The position numbers and the translations under genes are program-made. Below the pieces are notes generated by a model that was given only the letters and a program-made list of their open reading frames with translations, was not told the DNA's origin and did no database searches. Shown piece by piece: positions 1 to 6,540 of a stretch of 8,800 bases of DNA (position 1 is the first letter of the stretch; every line of letters begins with the position of its first letter). The DNA is taken from the NCBI GenBank assembly GCA_947441325.1, contig CANETR010000056.1, positions 1 to 8,800 on the forward strand, read 5' to 3'. This DNA is from Saprospiraceae bacterium. Lineage in GTDB: Bacteria > Bacteroidota > Bacteroidia > Chitinophagales > Saprospiraceae.

Positions 1-1688
1 ATATGCCATCCATCTTTGTCAATATATGGAAAACCACTGCTTCTGTAATTGATAAGGGCGTTAATTGTTGCCGCCGACATTACCTGACCACCCGGAGCAG
101 TTAGATCGGGCTTTTGCCTGTTATCCCTTGTAGGGCCTAGGCTGGAAAAATGTGAAATGCAGGGTGGGAGAGCGCCCTGAGTGAAAAGTGCAACTGTATC
201 GCCATGATAATTTTCCATCCAGGCCATATTCTGGTAAGAAGCGACTGTAATTACATTCTCGGAGCAGGTCCAATATCCTACAATTGTTTGAATACTATCA
301 GGGTTTTTGTAAAAGGATCTATTTCCATTCATTTGCATGGTAGATAGTCCCATGAGCTGTTGATTACTCCAAACATCGGCTTTGCCAGCCCCACTTAGTG
401 TTAATTGCCAATAATCTGTGGTGTTCTGACTGTTGGAAATCTCAAAATAGAGTTCATATATCCCGGCAAATTGTTCGGCATACATAGTCAGCAACACCAT
501 TTGACCATTTATGTAAAATAGTGTGTCGCGAATCATTCCCGGCTGCCCATTGAGATTGAAGTCGCTGATATTATAAGTGCCTGTTCTGCCTTTTTCACTG
601 AAATCATTTCGGTCAATCCATTCAAATGAAAAATTCATGTTATTAAAATCGGCAGTATCGGCATACAAATAACTCAATGTTTTTGCAATAGGAGCCACTG
701 GCTGAAACCAAACTCTTGAGCTGTCTGTAGAAGTATTATTTTGTGCTTGCCAATGTATTTTGAACTGTCGGGCATTGCCAGCTGCCTGTACAAGTGTTCT
801 GCCGGGTTTTTCGCTCAAAATAGAATCGAGCAATGCACTGTAAAGATCTCTGCCATCGTGAGAACCATAATAAGTACCTACACTTGAATTGATAGCGCAG
901 GGTAAATTCAGTTCATCTGCTTTAGAAAAAATATAGTGCGCCCCATCTACAAAAGCACCCAGGAAATTTCCGCCATTTTCATCGATTGCTACTGCTACAA
1001 TTTCTGATTCTGGTGCTATGCCAATGTATTTGTTTGCTGCTCTTGCATTGCCTGCAGCAGTTCCTAAAACATGTGAACCGTGAGTATTTGGATTGTGTGT
1101 AATCAGGCCTGAATCTATTTCAGCGTCATTCCAAGATGAACCGTAGGCATAAAAATCTTCGAAAAAATTTGGATTTACATGTGCCTGATCCCAGAGATAA
1201 CGAATTCTGGTACTGCTGTCATTGTTTACTAAATCGGGATGTCGCCAATCAAAGCCATCGTCAATAATTCCCAAAACAACCGATTCTCCTCTGAAGCCAT
1301 AGGGTAGCATTCCTTCGCCATTGTGTACAGGTCGTAAATTATTGTTTAAATCAGCTGTCGAATCCTCATAGAACAACTCTGAAGGTTTTACATCGCGGTA
1401 TTCAAGTCTTTTTATGGCCGAGTGCTCTAAGAAAGTGCCAATAGCATTTATGGGTAAATTAACCGATGCAATATCGCCAACTGAATATTTGAATTTACCA
1501 TTAACCGAGTTTGTAAGGGCTTTTACGACATTGATATTACCTTTTACTAACAAGGGAAGATTACCTTGGGTCTGAGTCCTTTCTTTTTCAAATAGTCTGT
1601 AAAGATCGATACTGATACGAGAATCGTTCTGTTGAGCCAATATGCTAAGGGGCATCAAAGCAGCAAAAATTAACAAAATAATTTTCAT
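1..1688 (-). CDS. Secreted subtilisin-like serine protease (peptidase family S8), 3' end beyond window
   Basis: Reading the minus strand from the ATG at 1686-1688 gives 562 residues open to the window edge. Residues 1-19 look like a Sec signal peptide (basic start, hydrophobic core, Leu-Ala before Gln-Gln), so the enzyme is probably exported. S8 landmarks appear in order. The catalytic Asp is D143 in GIIDDGFD, followed by HPDL. The catalytic His is H203 in HGSHVLGTAAG, close to the family's HGTHVAGT. The oxyanion-hole Asn is N305 in VQAAGN. Then comes FSSLGPTRDNRQKPDLTAPG at 514-533. The catalytic Ser (usually GTSMAAP) is not reached and should lie a few tens of residues beyond the edge. About 170 residues are inserted between N305 and the ENVITVAS strand (477-484), more than in plain subtilisin. 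The substrate is unknown. Many Bacteroidota S8 proteases end in a type IX secretion sorting domain, which cannot be checked here. S8 membership is near certain; activity depends on the unseen Ser. Confidence 0.93.
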   Translation of the reverse strand, partial: MKIILLIFAALMPLSILAQQNDSRISIDLYRLFEKERTQTQGNLPLLVKGNINVVKALTNSVNGKFKYSVGDIASVNLPINAIGTFLEHSAIKRLEYRDVKPSELFYEDSTADLNNNLRPVHNGEGMLPYGFRGESVVLGIIDDGFDWRHPDLVNNDSSTRIRYLWDQAHVNPNFFEDFYAYGSSWNDAEIDSGLITHNPNTHGSHVLGTAAGNARAANKYIGIAPESEIVAVAIDENGGNFLGAFVDGAHYIFSKADELNLPCAINSSVGTYYGSHDGRDLYSALLDSILSEKPGRTLVQAAGNARQFKIHWQAQNNTSTDSSRVWFQPVAPIAKTLSYLYADTADFNNMNFSFEWIDRNDFSEKGRTGTYNISDFNLNGQPGMIRDTLFYINGQMVLLTMYAEQFAGIYELYFEISNSQNTTDYWQLTLSGAGKADVWSNQQLMGLSTMQMNGNRSFYKNPDSIQTIVGYWTCSENVITVASYQNMAWMENYHGDTVALFTQGALPPCISHFSSLGPTRDNRQKPDLTAPGGQVMSAATINALINYRSSGFPYIDKDGWH

Positions 1689-1727
1689 GGTACTATTCGA
1701 CCTTTGTGTAATTTAGATTTACAATTC

Positions 1728-1735
1728 CAAAAATA
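1728..1735 (-). promoter_or_regulatory. Candidate -7 element (TATTTTTG) for the S8 protease gene
   Basis: The minus strand reads TATTTTTG, an exact match to the Bacteroidota -7 consensus TAnnTTTG, about 40 bp upstream of the protease ATG. I see no clear TTTG or TTG -33 element at the usual distance of about 19-21 bp, so the assignment rests on one short motif in AT-rich DNA. Confidence 0.35.
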
Positions 1736-1748
1736 GAGAATTGCCTGC

Positions 1749-1777
1749 TTGTTTTTATTGAAAATAGTTTATTTTTG
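1749..1777 (+). promoter_or_regulatory. Candidate promoter for the Fe-S membrane protein gene
   Basis: TTG at 1749-1751 is followed after 18 bp by TATTTTTG at 1770-1777. This fits a Bacteroidota -33/-7 pair (TTTG, then TAnnTTTG) with slightly short spacing. It would give a leader of roughly 75 nt before the ATG at 1859. Together with the minus-strand element at 1728-1735 it makes the 170-bp gap a divergent promoter region. Confidence 0.4.
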
Positions 1778-1858
1778 ACTCTGTTTCCATTCTAAACAAA
1801 TCTTCTCGGAAATCGGTTTTATTTCAATCGAAATCAAATTTACAAAAAAAATTGAATT

Positions 1859-3211
1859 ATGATAGGTCAAATTATATTTGCACTTTTACTTTTAACAATT
1901 TCAGCATTTGCTTACATTAAATATGCTGCTCTGGCAAGAAACATTCGTTTGGGCAAATCGGAAAAAATTTCGGGCGATAGCGGAAAACGATTGAAAAATA
2001 TGTTACTAGTGGCATTTGGGCAGTCAAAAATGTTCAAACGCCCAGTGGCTGCAGTTTTGCACTTGTTTATATATGTAGCTTTTCTTATAACACAGGTTGA
2101 ATTAATAGAAATAGTATTGGATGGCCTGCTTGGTGAACATAGAATTTTTTGGAAACTATGGCATGAAAACACACTATTGAGTGGTTTATACAGCTTTATT
2201 ATCAGTTTTATTGAAATTCTTTCCCTGCTGGCACTTTTAGCTACCTTTGCATTCCTTTCAAGACGTAACCTGCTCAAAATTCCTCGTTTCCGTAAGTCAG
2301 AACTCAATGGCTGGCCAATTCTCGATGCTAACATTATTCTTTATGCAGAAATAGTTTTGGTGACCTGCATTTTTACCATGAACTCGGCTGATATGGCTTT
2401 GCATAAAAATGAGTATGGTTTTGCAGTCAGTGGCTTAATTTCAGGCATTTGGTCAGGATCATCAGACGAAACCCTTCATTTGGCCGAGCGTATTGGCTGG
2501 TGGGGACATATTATGGTAGTTTTTGCATTTTTGGCTTATCTGCCTTTTTCAAAACATCTTCATATTCTACTGGCCTTTCCAAATACTTACTTTGCCCGTA
2601 TCAATCCTAAGGGAGAAATGGCGAATATGGAATCAATTCAAAAAGAGGTTGCTTCTATGTTCAATCCAAGTGCCGAAACGTCAACATCAACAGAAATTCC
2701 TAAGTTTGGAGTCAGCGATGTTTTTGATTTAAGCAGAACGCAGATTTTGGCAGCATATACCTGTACTGAGTGTGGACGTTGCACGGCAAATTGTCCGGCC
2801 AACCTTACAGGTAAAAAATTGTCGCCCCGAAAAATAATGATGGATGTTCGCGATAGGGCAGATGAAATCGGCAAAAATATTGATGCCAATAAAACCGAAT
2901 TTATTAGAGCAGATCAGAAAGATAAGAGCAGTAAATTGACTGCAGAGAACTATGAAGATGGCAGATCTCTTTTCGATTATATCTCAACTGAAGAGCTACA
3001 TGCCTGTACCAATTGCAATGCCTGTGTTGAAGCTTGTCCGGTGCTCATCAATCCTTTGGATATCATTCAGGAAATGCGTAGAAATCTTATCCTTGAACAG
3101 TCTGTATCTCCAGATTCATGGAATGCAATGTTCAATACAGTTGAAAATAATGGCGCTGCCTGGGCTTTCTCATCAGATGAAAGAGCTAAATGGGCAAATG
3201 AGTTTAAATAA
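1859..3211 (+). CDS. Membrane-bound dicluster [4Fe-4S] protein, HdrC-like / cytochrome b-type N-terminus
   Basis: The protein has 450 residues. The N-terminal half holds about five hydrophobic helices (roughly 1-21, 62-85, 108-134, 155-178, 213-240). Histidines at 68, 217, 233 and 235 lie in or next to helices and could bind b-type haem, as in NarI-like domains; that is inference. The soluble C-terminal half has two CxxCxxCxxxCP ferredoxin-type motifs: C302, C305, C308, C312 and C383, C386, C389, C393, enough for two [4Fe-4S] clusters. This architecture matches the HdrC/GlpC-related redox proteins annotated in Bacteroidota as (Fe-S)-binding or 4Fe-4S dicluster proteins. The likely role is moving electrons between a cytoplasmic partner and the membrane quinone pool; the actual donor and acceptor are unknown. 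Such proteins usually work with a CCG-domain (HdrB-like) subunit, often encoded next door. None is here: an intrinsic terminator follows 25 bp after the stop. The ATG start leads straight into the first membrane helix. Confidence 0.85.
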   Translation: MIGQIIFALLLLTISAFAYIKYAALARNIRLGKSEKISGDSGKRLKNMLLVAFGQSKMFKRPVAAVLHLFIYVAFLITQVELIEIVLDGLLGEHRIFWKLWHENTLLSGLYSFIISFIEILSLLALLATFAFLSRRNLLKIPRFRKSELNGWPILDANIILYAEIVLVTCIFTMNSADMALHKNEYGFAVSGLISGIWSGSSDETLHLAERIGWWGHIMVVFAFLAYLPFSKHLHILLAFPNTYFARINPKGEMANMESIQKEVASMFNPSAETSTSTEIPKFGVSDVFDLSRTQILAAYTCTECGRCTANCPANLTGKKLSPRKIMMDVRDRADEIGKNIDANKTEFIRADQKDKSSKLTAENYEDGRSLFDYISTEELHACTNCNACVEACPVLINPLDIIQEMRRNLILEQSVSPDSWNAMFNTVENNGAAWAFSSDERAKWANEFK

Positions 3212-3236
3212 GTATTCAATGATAATACATTAAGTA

Positions 3237-3272
3237 AAAAAACCTTCAGGAACACTTTCCTGAAGGTTTTTT
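3237..3272 (+). terminator. Strong intrinsic terminator after the Fe-S protein gene
   Basis: A perfect 16-bp stem (3237-3252 with 3257-3272) has a 4-nt loop (CACT). Its core is CCTTCAGGAA/TTCCTGAAGG, flanked by an A run on the left and a T run on the right. It begins 25 bp after the stop codon at 3211. The A/T symmetry would let it work on both strands, but only the plus-strand gene needs it. Confidence 0.9.
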
Positions 3273-3285
3273 ATTGCACTTTTTT

Positions 3286-3316
3286 GGCTTATTCCCCTTG
3301 TCCTAAGGAATAGGCC
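3286..3316. repeat. Inverted repeat / hairpin of unknown role
   Basis: GGCTTATTCC at about 3286-3295 can pair with GGAATAGGCC at about 3307-3316, ten base pairs including one G-T wobble, around an 11-nt loop. No T run follows, so it does not look like a second terminator. It lies in the non-coding gap between the Fe-S protein gene and lptE. It could be an RNA structure, a protein-binding site, or chance. Confidence 0.5.
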
Positions 3317-3359
3317 CTGACTCCGTCTAAGCTATTTTTTGATGATGTTTAAGCCTTAT

Positions 3360-3383
3360 TAGAATTCGATATTATCAATTCTA
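3360..3383. repeat. Inverted repeat upstream of lptE
   Basis: TAGAATT (3360-3366) and AATTCTA (3377-3383) are exact reverse complements. The interior extends the stem with GAT/ATC around a 3-nt loop, leaving C3367 bulged. The total is ten pairs. It sits about 95 bp upstream of the likely lptE start, so an operator or a leader structure is possible. Function cannot be told from sequence. Confidence 0.45.
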
Positions 3384-3435
3384 GCTATGTACCACTGTTG
3401 TCTTTCATTAAAATGAAAAGCTTGATAAAATTTAT

Positions 3436-3443
3436 TATTTTTG
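3436..3443 (+). promoter_or_regulatory. Candidate -7 element (TATTTTTG) for lptE
   Basis: TATTTTTG matches the Bacteroidota TAnnTTTG -7 consensus and ends 32 bp before the ATG at 3476. No good -33 TTTG lies at the right distance. If used, transcription would begin near 3450, which rules out the farther-upstream in-frame starts at 3398 (TTG) and 3413 (ATG) and supports a start at 3476 or 3482. Confidence 0.4.
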
Positions 3444-3475
3444 TGGTCAAGAAAGTTGATATCAATATAATTTTA

Positions 3476-3976
3476 ATGATTATGCAGCGGTTCCCATTTT
3501 TTATAATAATCTTTTTACTACTAGGTTCATGCACCTTTAGGTTCAATGCCTATGATATTAGTTCCGATGTGAAGACTTTTTCTGTAGCGCAATTCGAAAC
3601 TACTGCAGGAAACGCACCCCCCACCATTGGACAGCAGTTTTCAGAAAAATTGAAGCAAAGGATTTTAAATGATACTAGGCTCCAATATCGCGATACCAAA
3701 GGCGATATCGAATTTTCAGGGGCTGTTACAGGATATCAGATTAGCCCAATTGCGCCTCAGCCGGGACAGACTGTTGGGCTTCAACGACTGTCAATAAGAA
3801 TGGATATTGAATGTAAGAGCGAAAAACAGGAAATAAAAAGTTGGTCGCCTTCATTTAGCAGATTTGCAGATTTTGCTGCCGATGCAGACCTGAGCGCTGT
3901 TGAAAATCAATTGGTCAAAGAGATTTATGACCAAATCATTGAAGATGTTTTTAACAGAGCTTTTTCAAATTGGTAG
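3476..3976 (+). CDS. lptE: LPS assembly lipoprotein LptE
   Basis: LptE is an outer-membrane lipoprotein that plugs the LptD barrel and helps insert lipopolysaccharide into the outer leaflet. From the ATG at 3476 the product has 166 residues. A hydrophobic signal peptide (residues 6-16) ends in the lipobox LLGSC, making C19 the lipidated residue. The mature part has hallmarks of Bacteroidota LptE as I recall them: a strand near 'SSDVKTFSVAQFE', then 'GQQFSEKLKQRI', 'GDIEFSGAVTGY', an aromatic 'SFSRFADF' stretch, and the end 'IIEDVFNRAFSNW'. The frame is open back to TTG 3398, but that start would put about 26 polar and basic residues before the signal peptide, so 3476 (or ATG 3482, 164 residues) is preferred. 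The gene is single: a terminator precedes it and it converges on rplS. In many relatives lptE sits among other envelope or secretion genes, which are absent here. Confidence 0.88.
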   Translation: MIMQRFPFFIIIFLLLGSCTFRFNAYDISSDVKTFSVAQFETTAGNAPPTIGQQFSEKLKQRILNDTRLQYRDTKGDIEFSGAVTGYQISPIAPQPGQTVGLQRLSIRMDIECKSEKQEIKSWSPSFSRFADFAADADLSAVENQLVKEIYDQIIEDVFNRAFSNW

Positions 3977-4020
3977 TTATTGGCTAAAGAAAAATAAAAA
4001 AAGCAAATTGTCTAAACGAA

Positions 4021-4045
4021 AAAAGTCGCCCGAAAGGCGACTTTT
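4021..4045. terminator. Bidirectional intrinsic terminator between lptE and rplS
   Basis: AAAAGTCGCC (4021-4030) and GGCGACTTTT (4036-4045) form a perfect 10-bp stem with a CGAAA loop. A residues flank the left side and T residues the right, giving a U tract in both transcripts. It lies 44 bp after the lptE stop and 22 bp after the rplS stop, so it can end both convergent genes. Confidence 0.88.
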
Positions 4046-4067
4046 ATAATTTTTATCTTTATTGGTA

Positions 4068-4499
4068 TTATCCAAATTTTTTCTCAGTTTCCCAAGGCCA
4101 AGTAGTTTTGCGCTTGATACCTTTGAGTGAGCTGTCCAATTTCTTGATAAACTTTTTCTCGCGAATGCGGGCAGCTTTACCAATTGCAGCACGAAGATAG
4201 AACAATCTTGAACGACGAACGCGGCCTTTCTGTAGATTTTCTACTTTTACCAATGTTGGCAAGTTAAATGGGAATACACGCTCTACACCAACACCGTGAG
4301 AAATTTTTCTTACAGTGAAAGTTTTAGTCACGCCAGTTCCTTTGATTTGGATTACTGTGCCACGAAAAGTTTGTTCACGTTCTTTGTCACCCTCGATGAT
4401 TTTGTATGTTACAGACAGATTGTCTCCGGGTTTGAAAAAATCGAAGCTGCTAATATCGCGAGCAGTTTGTTGTTGTACGTATTTCAATAAATCGTTCAT
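4068..4499 (-). CDS. rplS: Large ribosomal subunit protein bL19
   Basis: bL19 is a 50S protein located at the interface with the 30S subunit. The product has 143 residues from ATG 4499. The N-terminal MNDLLKYVQ, the mid-section FKPGDNLSVTYKI, FRGTVIQIKGTG, TFTVRKISHGVGVERVFP, and RSRLFYLRAAIGKAARIRE (residues 97-114) are clear bL19 signatures in the right order. The family core usually ends shortly after GKAARI. Here a basic tail of about 27 residues follows (117-143), with a Trp-Pro-Trp near its end; modest C-terminal extensions of bL19 are not unusual in this phylum. The frame extends upstream to 4577, but those 26 residues are low-complexity and overlap the promoter, so ATG 4499 is chosen. 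The gene stands alone, not next to trmD or rimM as in Proteobacteria. Confidence 0.96.
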   Translation of the reverse strand: MNDLLKYVQQQTARDISSFDFFKPGDNLSVTYKIIEGDKEREQTFRGTVIQIKGTGVTKTFTVRKISHGVGVERVFPFNLPTLVKVENLQKGRVRRSRLFYLRAAIGKAARIREKKFIKKLDSSLKGIKRKTTWPWETEKKFG

Positions 4500-4535
4500 A
4501 ACTTTATTTTTTTTCTTGTTAGCTCTAAAGCGTGG

Positions 4536-4543
4536 CAAAGGTA
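4536..4543 (-). promoter_or_regulatory. -7 promoter element (TACCTTTG) for rplS
   Basis: The minus strand reads TACCTTTG followed by CC, an exact TAnnTTTG match. Transcription would begin about 5-7 bp downstream, giving a leader of about 30 nt. No TTTG lies at the usual -33 spacing; the nearest is 31 bp upstream. The leader is too short for an obvious ribosomal-protein autoregulatory structure. Confidence 0.55.
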
Positions 4544-4584
4544 AGGAAAATTTTAATTTTTTATTATTTCGAATCAAAAAAAAT

Positions 4585-4603
4585 GATTTTTTTTAAAAAA
4601 ATC
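4585..4603. repeat. A/T-tract palindrome in the rplS-rmuC divergent region
   Basis: GA followed by T8, A7 and TC forms an inverted repeat with 9-bp arms around a single central T. An A8 run (4576-4583) lies directly left of it, bounded by AATC and TGATT. Consecutive A and T tracts of this length are expected to bend or stiffen DNA. It lies 40-70 bp upstream of the rplS -7 element, where an UP-like activating element would be. Apart from this and the rplS -7 element, the 227-bp gap (4500-4726) shows no gene and no convincing rmuC promoter. Confidence 0.5.
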
Positions 4604-4726
4604 TTTCACTGAGGAGAAATTAATTGGCAAAGGAGAAAATAATGTAATATATTTGGTGACAATATAACTATTTTAATTATATTATTGAATCAATTTGTTT
4701 AAAAAACCAGTTTGAAGATAAAAGTC

Positions 4727-6034
4727 ATGGAAAATATAGTCTGTTTAGTCGCCCTTTTGCTTGGATTTGCCATTGGCTATCTTTATGTGAAATTCAAAAG
4801 TAGAAATTTGCTGACTTTGGAAAAAGTCAAGACAGATTATGTGTTAATATCAATTTTTGAAGATCATAAGAAAAGGTTAATCGATGCTGAAAATAAAATT
4901 GAGCATAGAAACGCTGAGCTAATAGAATTGAATAGGGTTATTGCAGCCCAAGAACAGATGATTGACTTGCACCGTGAACAAAGCGCAGCGCATGAAAATG
5001 AAACAAATAAAATGCATGAGAAATTAAAGCAGGATTTTGAACTGCTATCCGCCAAACTGCTTGAAGAAAAAGGTGAAAAAATGATGAAACAAAGCCATGA
5101 GCAACTTGGAATGCTACTTAGTCCATTTAGAGAAAAGCTTCAGGAATTTGAAAAGAAAGTTGAACATTTTTATGTAGATGATAATAGGCAGAGAGCAGTT
5201 ATGCTGGAGCAAATTAAAAGCCTTACCGAACTGAATAAACTCGTAACGGATGAGACTAAAAATCTGACAAAGGCCTTGAAAGGAGATTCCAAAACTCAGG
5301 GAAACTGGGGTGAAATGATTTTGGAAAGAATTCTTGAGTTTTCCGGACTTACAAAGGGCAGGGATTATATGGTTCAACAATCTTTTTTAAACGAGGAGGG
5401 AAGAAGATTGCAACCTGACTTACTCATACATTTGCCTATGGGCAGGCATCTGATATTAGATTCAAAGGTTAGTTTAAAGGCCTATGAAAAGTTTTGCAGT
5501 TCAACTGAAGACAGTGAAAAAAATCAGTTTTTGAAAGAACATCTACAATCCATAAAAAGGCATGTGGACGAACTGAGTGTAAAAAACTATCAGCAATTGA
5601 ATGGAATTCAATCACCCGATTATGTAATAATGTTTGTTCCAATTGAACCTGCCTATAATCTTATAATGCAGATAGAAAACGATTTTATGTATGATGCTAT
5701 GCAGCGGAATGTTATTCCGCTAGGCCCGGGCACATTATTGGCTACATTGCGTACCGTTTCGAATCTCTGGAGACAGGAACAACAAAGTAAAAATGCCCTG
5801 GAAATAGCTCGACAGGGTGGACTTTTACATGATAAACTTGTAAGTTTTATCGAAGAACTCGAACTGATTGGAGACAAAATTCAGCATGTTCAAAATACCT
5901 ATCATGCATCTTTTCATCGACTTGTCAATGGAAAAGATAATCTCGTAAGTAGAACCGCCAAATTGAGGGAATTGGGTGCTAAAGCATCAAAACAGCTGTC
6001 AGAAAAGTATGATCTGGAAACAGAGGAGGTATAA
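4727..6034 (+). CDS. rmuC: DNA recombination protein RmuC homologue
   Basis: RmuC proteins limit recombination at inverted repeats and DNA ends in E. coli; the biochemical activity is not well settled. The product has 435 residues from ATG 4727. A single membrane helix (about 4-22) anchors the N-terminus. A long coiled coil rich in Glu, Lys and Gln covers about 45-150. The conserved RmuC core then follows: GNWGE at 192-196, LQPDLLIHLP near 228-237 and ILDSKVSLKAYE near 243-254. The PD (230-231) and DSK (245-247) pair resembles a PD-(D/E)xK nuclease signature, consistent with the fold proposed for the family. YVIMFVPIEPAY (about 299-310) and a C-terminal helical region ending LGAKASKQL complete it. 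An in-frame TTG at 4712 would add five residues; the ATG is preferred. Divergent from rplS, convergent with the SRPBCC gene. Confidence 0.93.
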   Translation: MENIVCLVALLLGFAIGYLYVKFKSRNLLTLEKVKTDYVLISIFEDHKKRLIDAENKIEHRNAELIELNRVIAAQEQMIDLHREQSAAHENETNKMHEKLKQDFELLSAKLLEEKGEKMMKQSHEQLGMLLSPFREKLQEFEKKVEHFYVDDNRQRAVMLEQIKSLTELNKLVTDETKNLTKALKGDSKTQGNWGEMILERILEFSGLTKGRDYMVQQSFLNEEGRRLQPDLLIHLPMGRHLILDSKVSLKAYEKFCSSTEDSEKNQFLKEHLQSIKRHVDELSVKNYQQLNGIQSPDYVIMFVPIEPAYNLIMQIENDFMYDAMQRNVIPLGPGTLLATLRTVSNLWRQEQQSKNALEIARQGGLLHDKLVSFIEELELIGDKIQHVQNTYHASFHRLVNGKDNLVSRTAKLRELGAKASKQLSEKYDLETEEV

Positions 6035-6036
6035 GC

Positions 6037-6495
6037 TTACTGGCGTTGGTCAGATTCTTTTTTAAATGTTTTTTGGTAAACGGGCTTTCTCATAGCCATC
6101 TGTAGCCATACTGCCGGGTAGAATAAAAAACTTAGCCCCCAGGGCGATTTGAAGTTAATGTGGTCAGTAATGACTGTTTCCTCGCCTTCTTTTGCAATAA
6201 TATGCCTGTGTTTCCAGTGGCTAAGGAAAAATGGAAGGTCCTTGCCATAGGCTTCATCTATAAAATAAAAACCATGTTCGTCTGCTCCAGAATCAGTAAT
6301 GACACTTTTCCATTTCTGCTTAAATAGCCCAAAATTTAATTCCAATTCAACCTTGTCGCCTGTTTTGCAACCATCAAATCTCAATACCTTTAGCCCAATT
6401 CCCGGAGGCTTTAATTTTTTGAAAAGTTCAAGATCAAAAGCATCGAAAACAGTATTTACATCCTTTTCTACCTTTGTTTTTAATATAATTTGCAT
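6037..6495 (-). CDS. SRPBCC (START/Bet v1-like) family protein, ligand unknown
   Basis: The product has 152 residues from ATG 6495. There is no signal peptide or clear membrane helix, so it is probably cytoplasmic. It resembles Bacteroidota SRPBCC proteins: an N-terminal strand with VEKDVNTVFDAFDLELFKKL, then PPGIGLKVLRFDGCKTGDKV (31-50), a FGLFKQKW segment (55-62), then FYFIDEAYGKDLPFFLSHWK (77-96) with HRHII, and a C-terminal helix holding FLFYPAVWLQMAMRKPVYQKTF (split here: FLFYPAVW at 123-130, RKPVYQKTF at 136-144). The fold normally encloses a hydrophobic cavity that binds a small lipid-like ligand, but substrate and role are not known for this branch. Its stop codon lies 2 bp from the rmuC stop, and its start region overlaps the divergent maf upstream region. 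Confidence 0.8.
   Translation of the reverse strand: MQIILKTKVEKDVNTVFDAFDLELFKKLKPPGIGLKVLRFDGCKTGDKVELELNFGLFKQKWKSVITDSGADEHGFYFIDEAYGKDLPFFLSHWKHRHIIAKEGEETVITDHINFKSPWGLSFLFYPAVWLQMAMRKPVYQKTFKKESDQRQ
6469..6476 (+). promoter_or_regulatory. Candidate -7 element (TACCTTTG) for maf, inside the SRPBCC gene
   Basis: TACCTTTG is the same octamer as in front of rplS and lies within the first codons of the minus-strand SRPBCC gene. It would place the maf transcript start near 6483 and give a leader of about 58 nt before TTG 6541. CATATTTG at 6493-6500, one base off the consensus, is an alternative. No matching -33 element is evident for either. Confidence 0.35.
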
Positions 6496-6540
6496 ATTTG
6501 CGAAACTTTGACTGTTTTAAAACCCAACCCAATATCTAAG

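Noticed and set aside
1912..2334. Minus-strand open frame of 140 codons inside the Fe-S protein gene
   Set aside because: It lies opposite a clearly conserved coding frame, and its translation shows no family resemblance, domain or sensible signal. It is a shadow of the real gene.
3286..3383. Inverted repeats near lptE as ends of an insertion sequence or attachment site
   Set aside because: No transposase or integrase remnant, no matching terminal repeats at a distance and no target duplication can be seen; they are better described as local hairpins.
3398..3475. N-terminal extension of lptE from TTG 3398 or ATG 3413
   Set aside because: It would bury the lipoprotein signal peptide about 26 residues in and overlaps a candidate -7 element. 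The lipobox spacing fits a start at 3476 or 3482.
4500..4530. Ribosomal-protein autoregulatory leader upstream of rplS
   Set aside because: The predicted leader is only about 30 nt and I see no stable stem in it. A longer leader would need a promoter further upstream, for which there is no good evidence.
4500..4577. 26-residue N-terminal extension of bL19
   Set aside because: The extra residues are low-complexity Lys/Asn/Phe, absent from the family, and are encoded across the probable promoter and leader.
4115..4596. Short plus-strand open frames opposite rplS
   Set aside because: They sit antisense to a highly conserved ribosomal protein gene and have no recognisable content.
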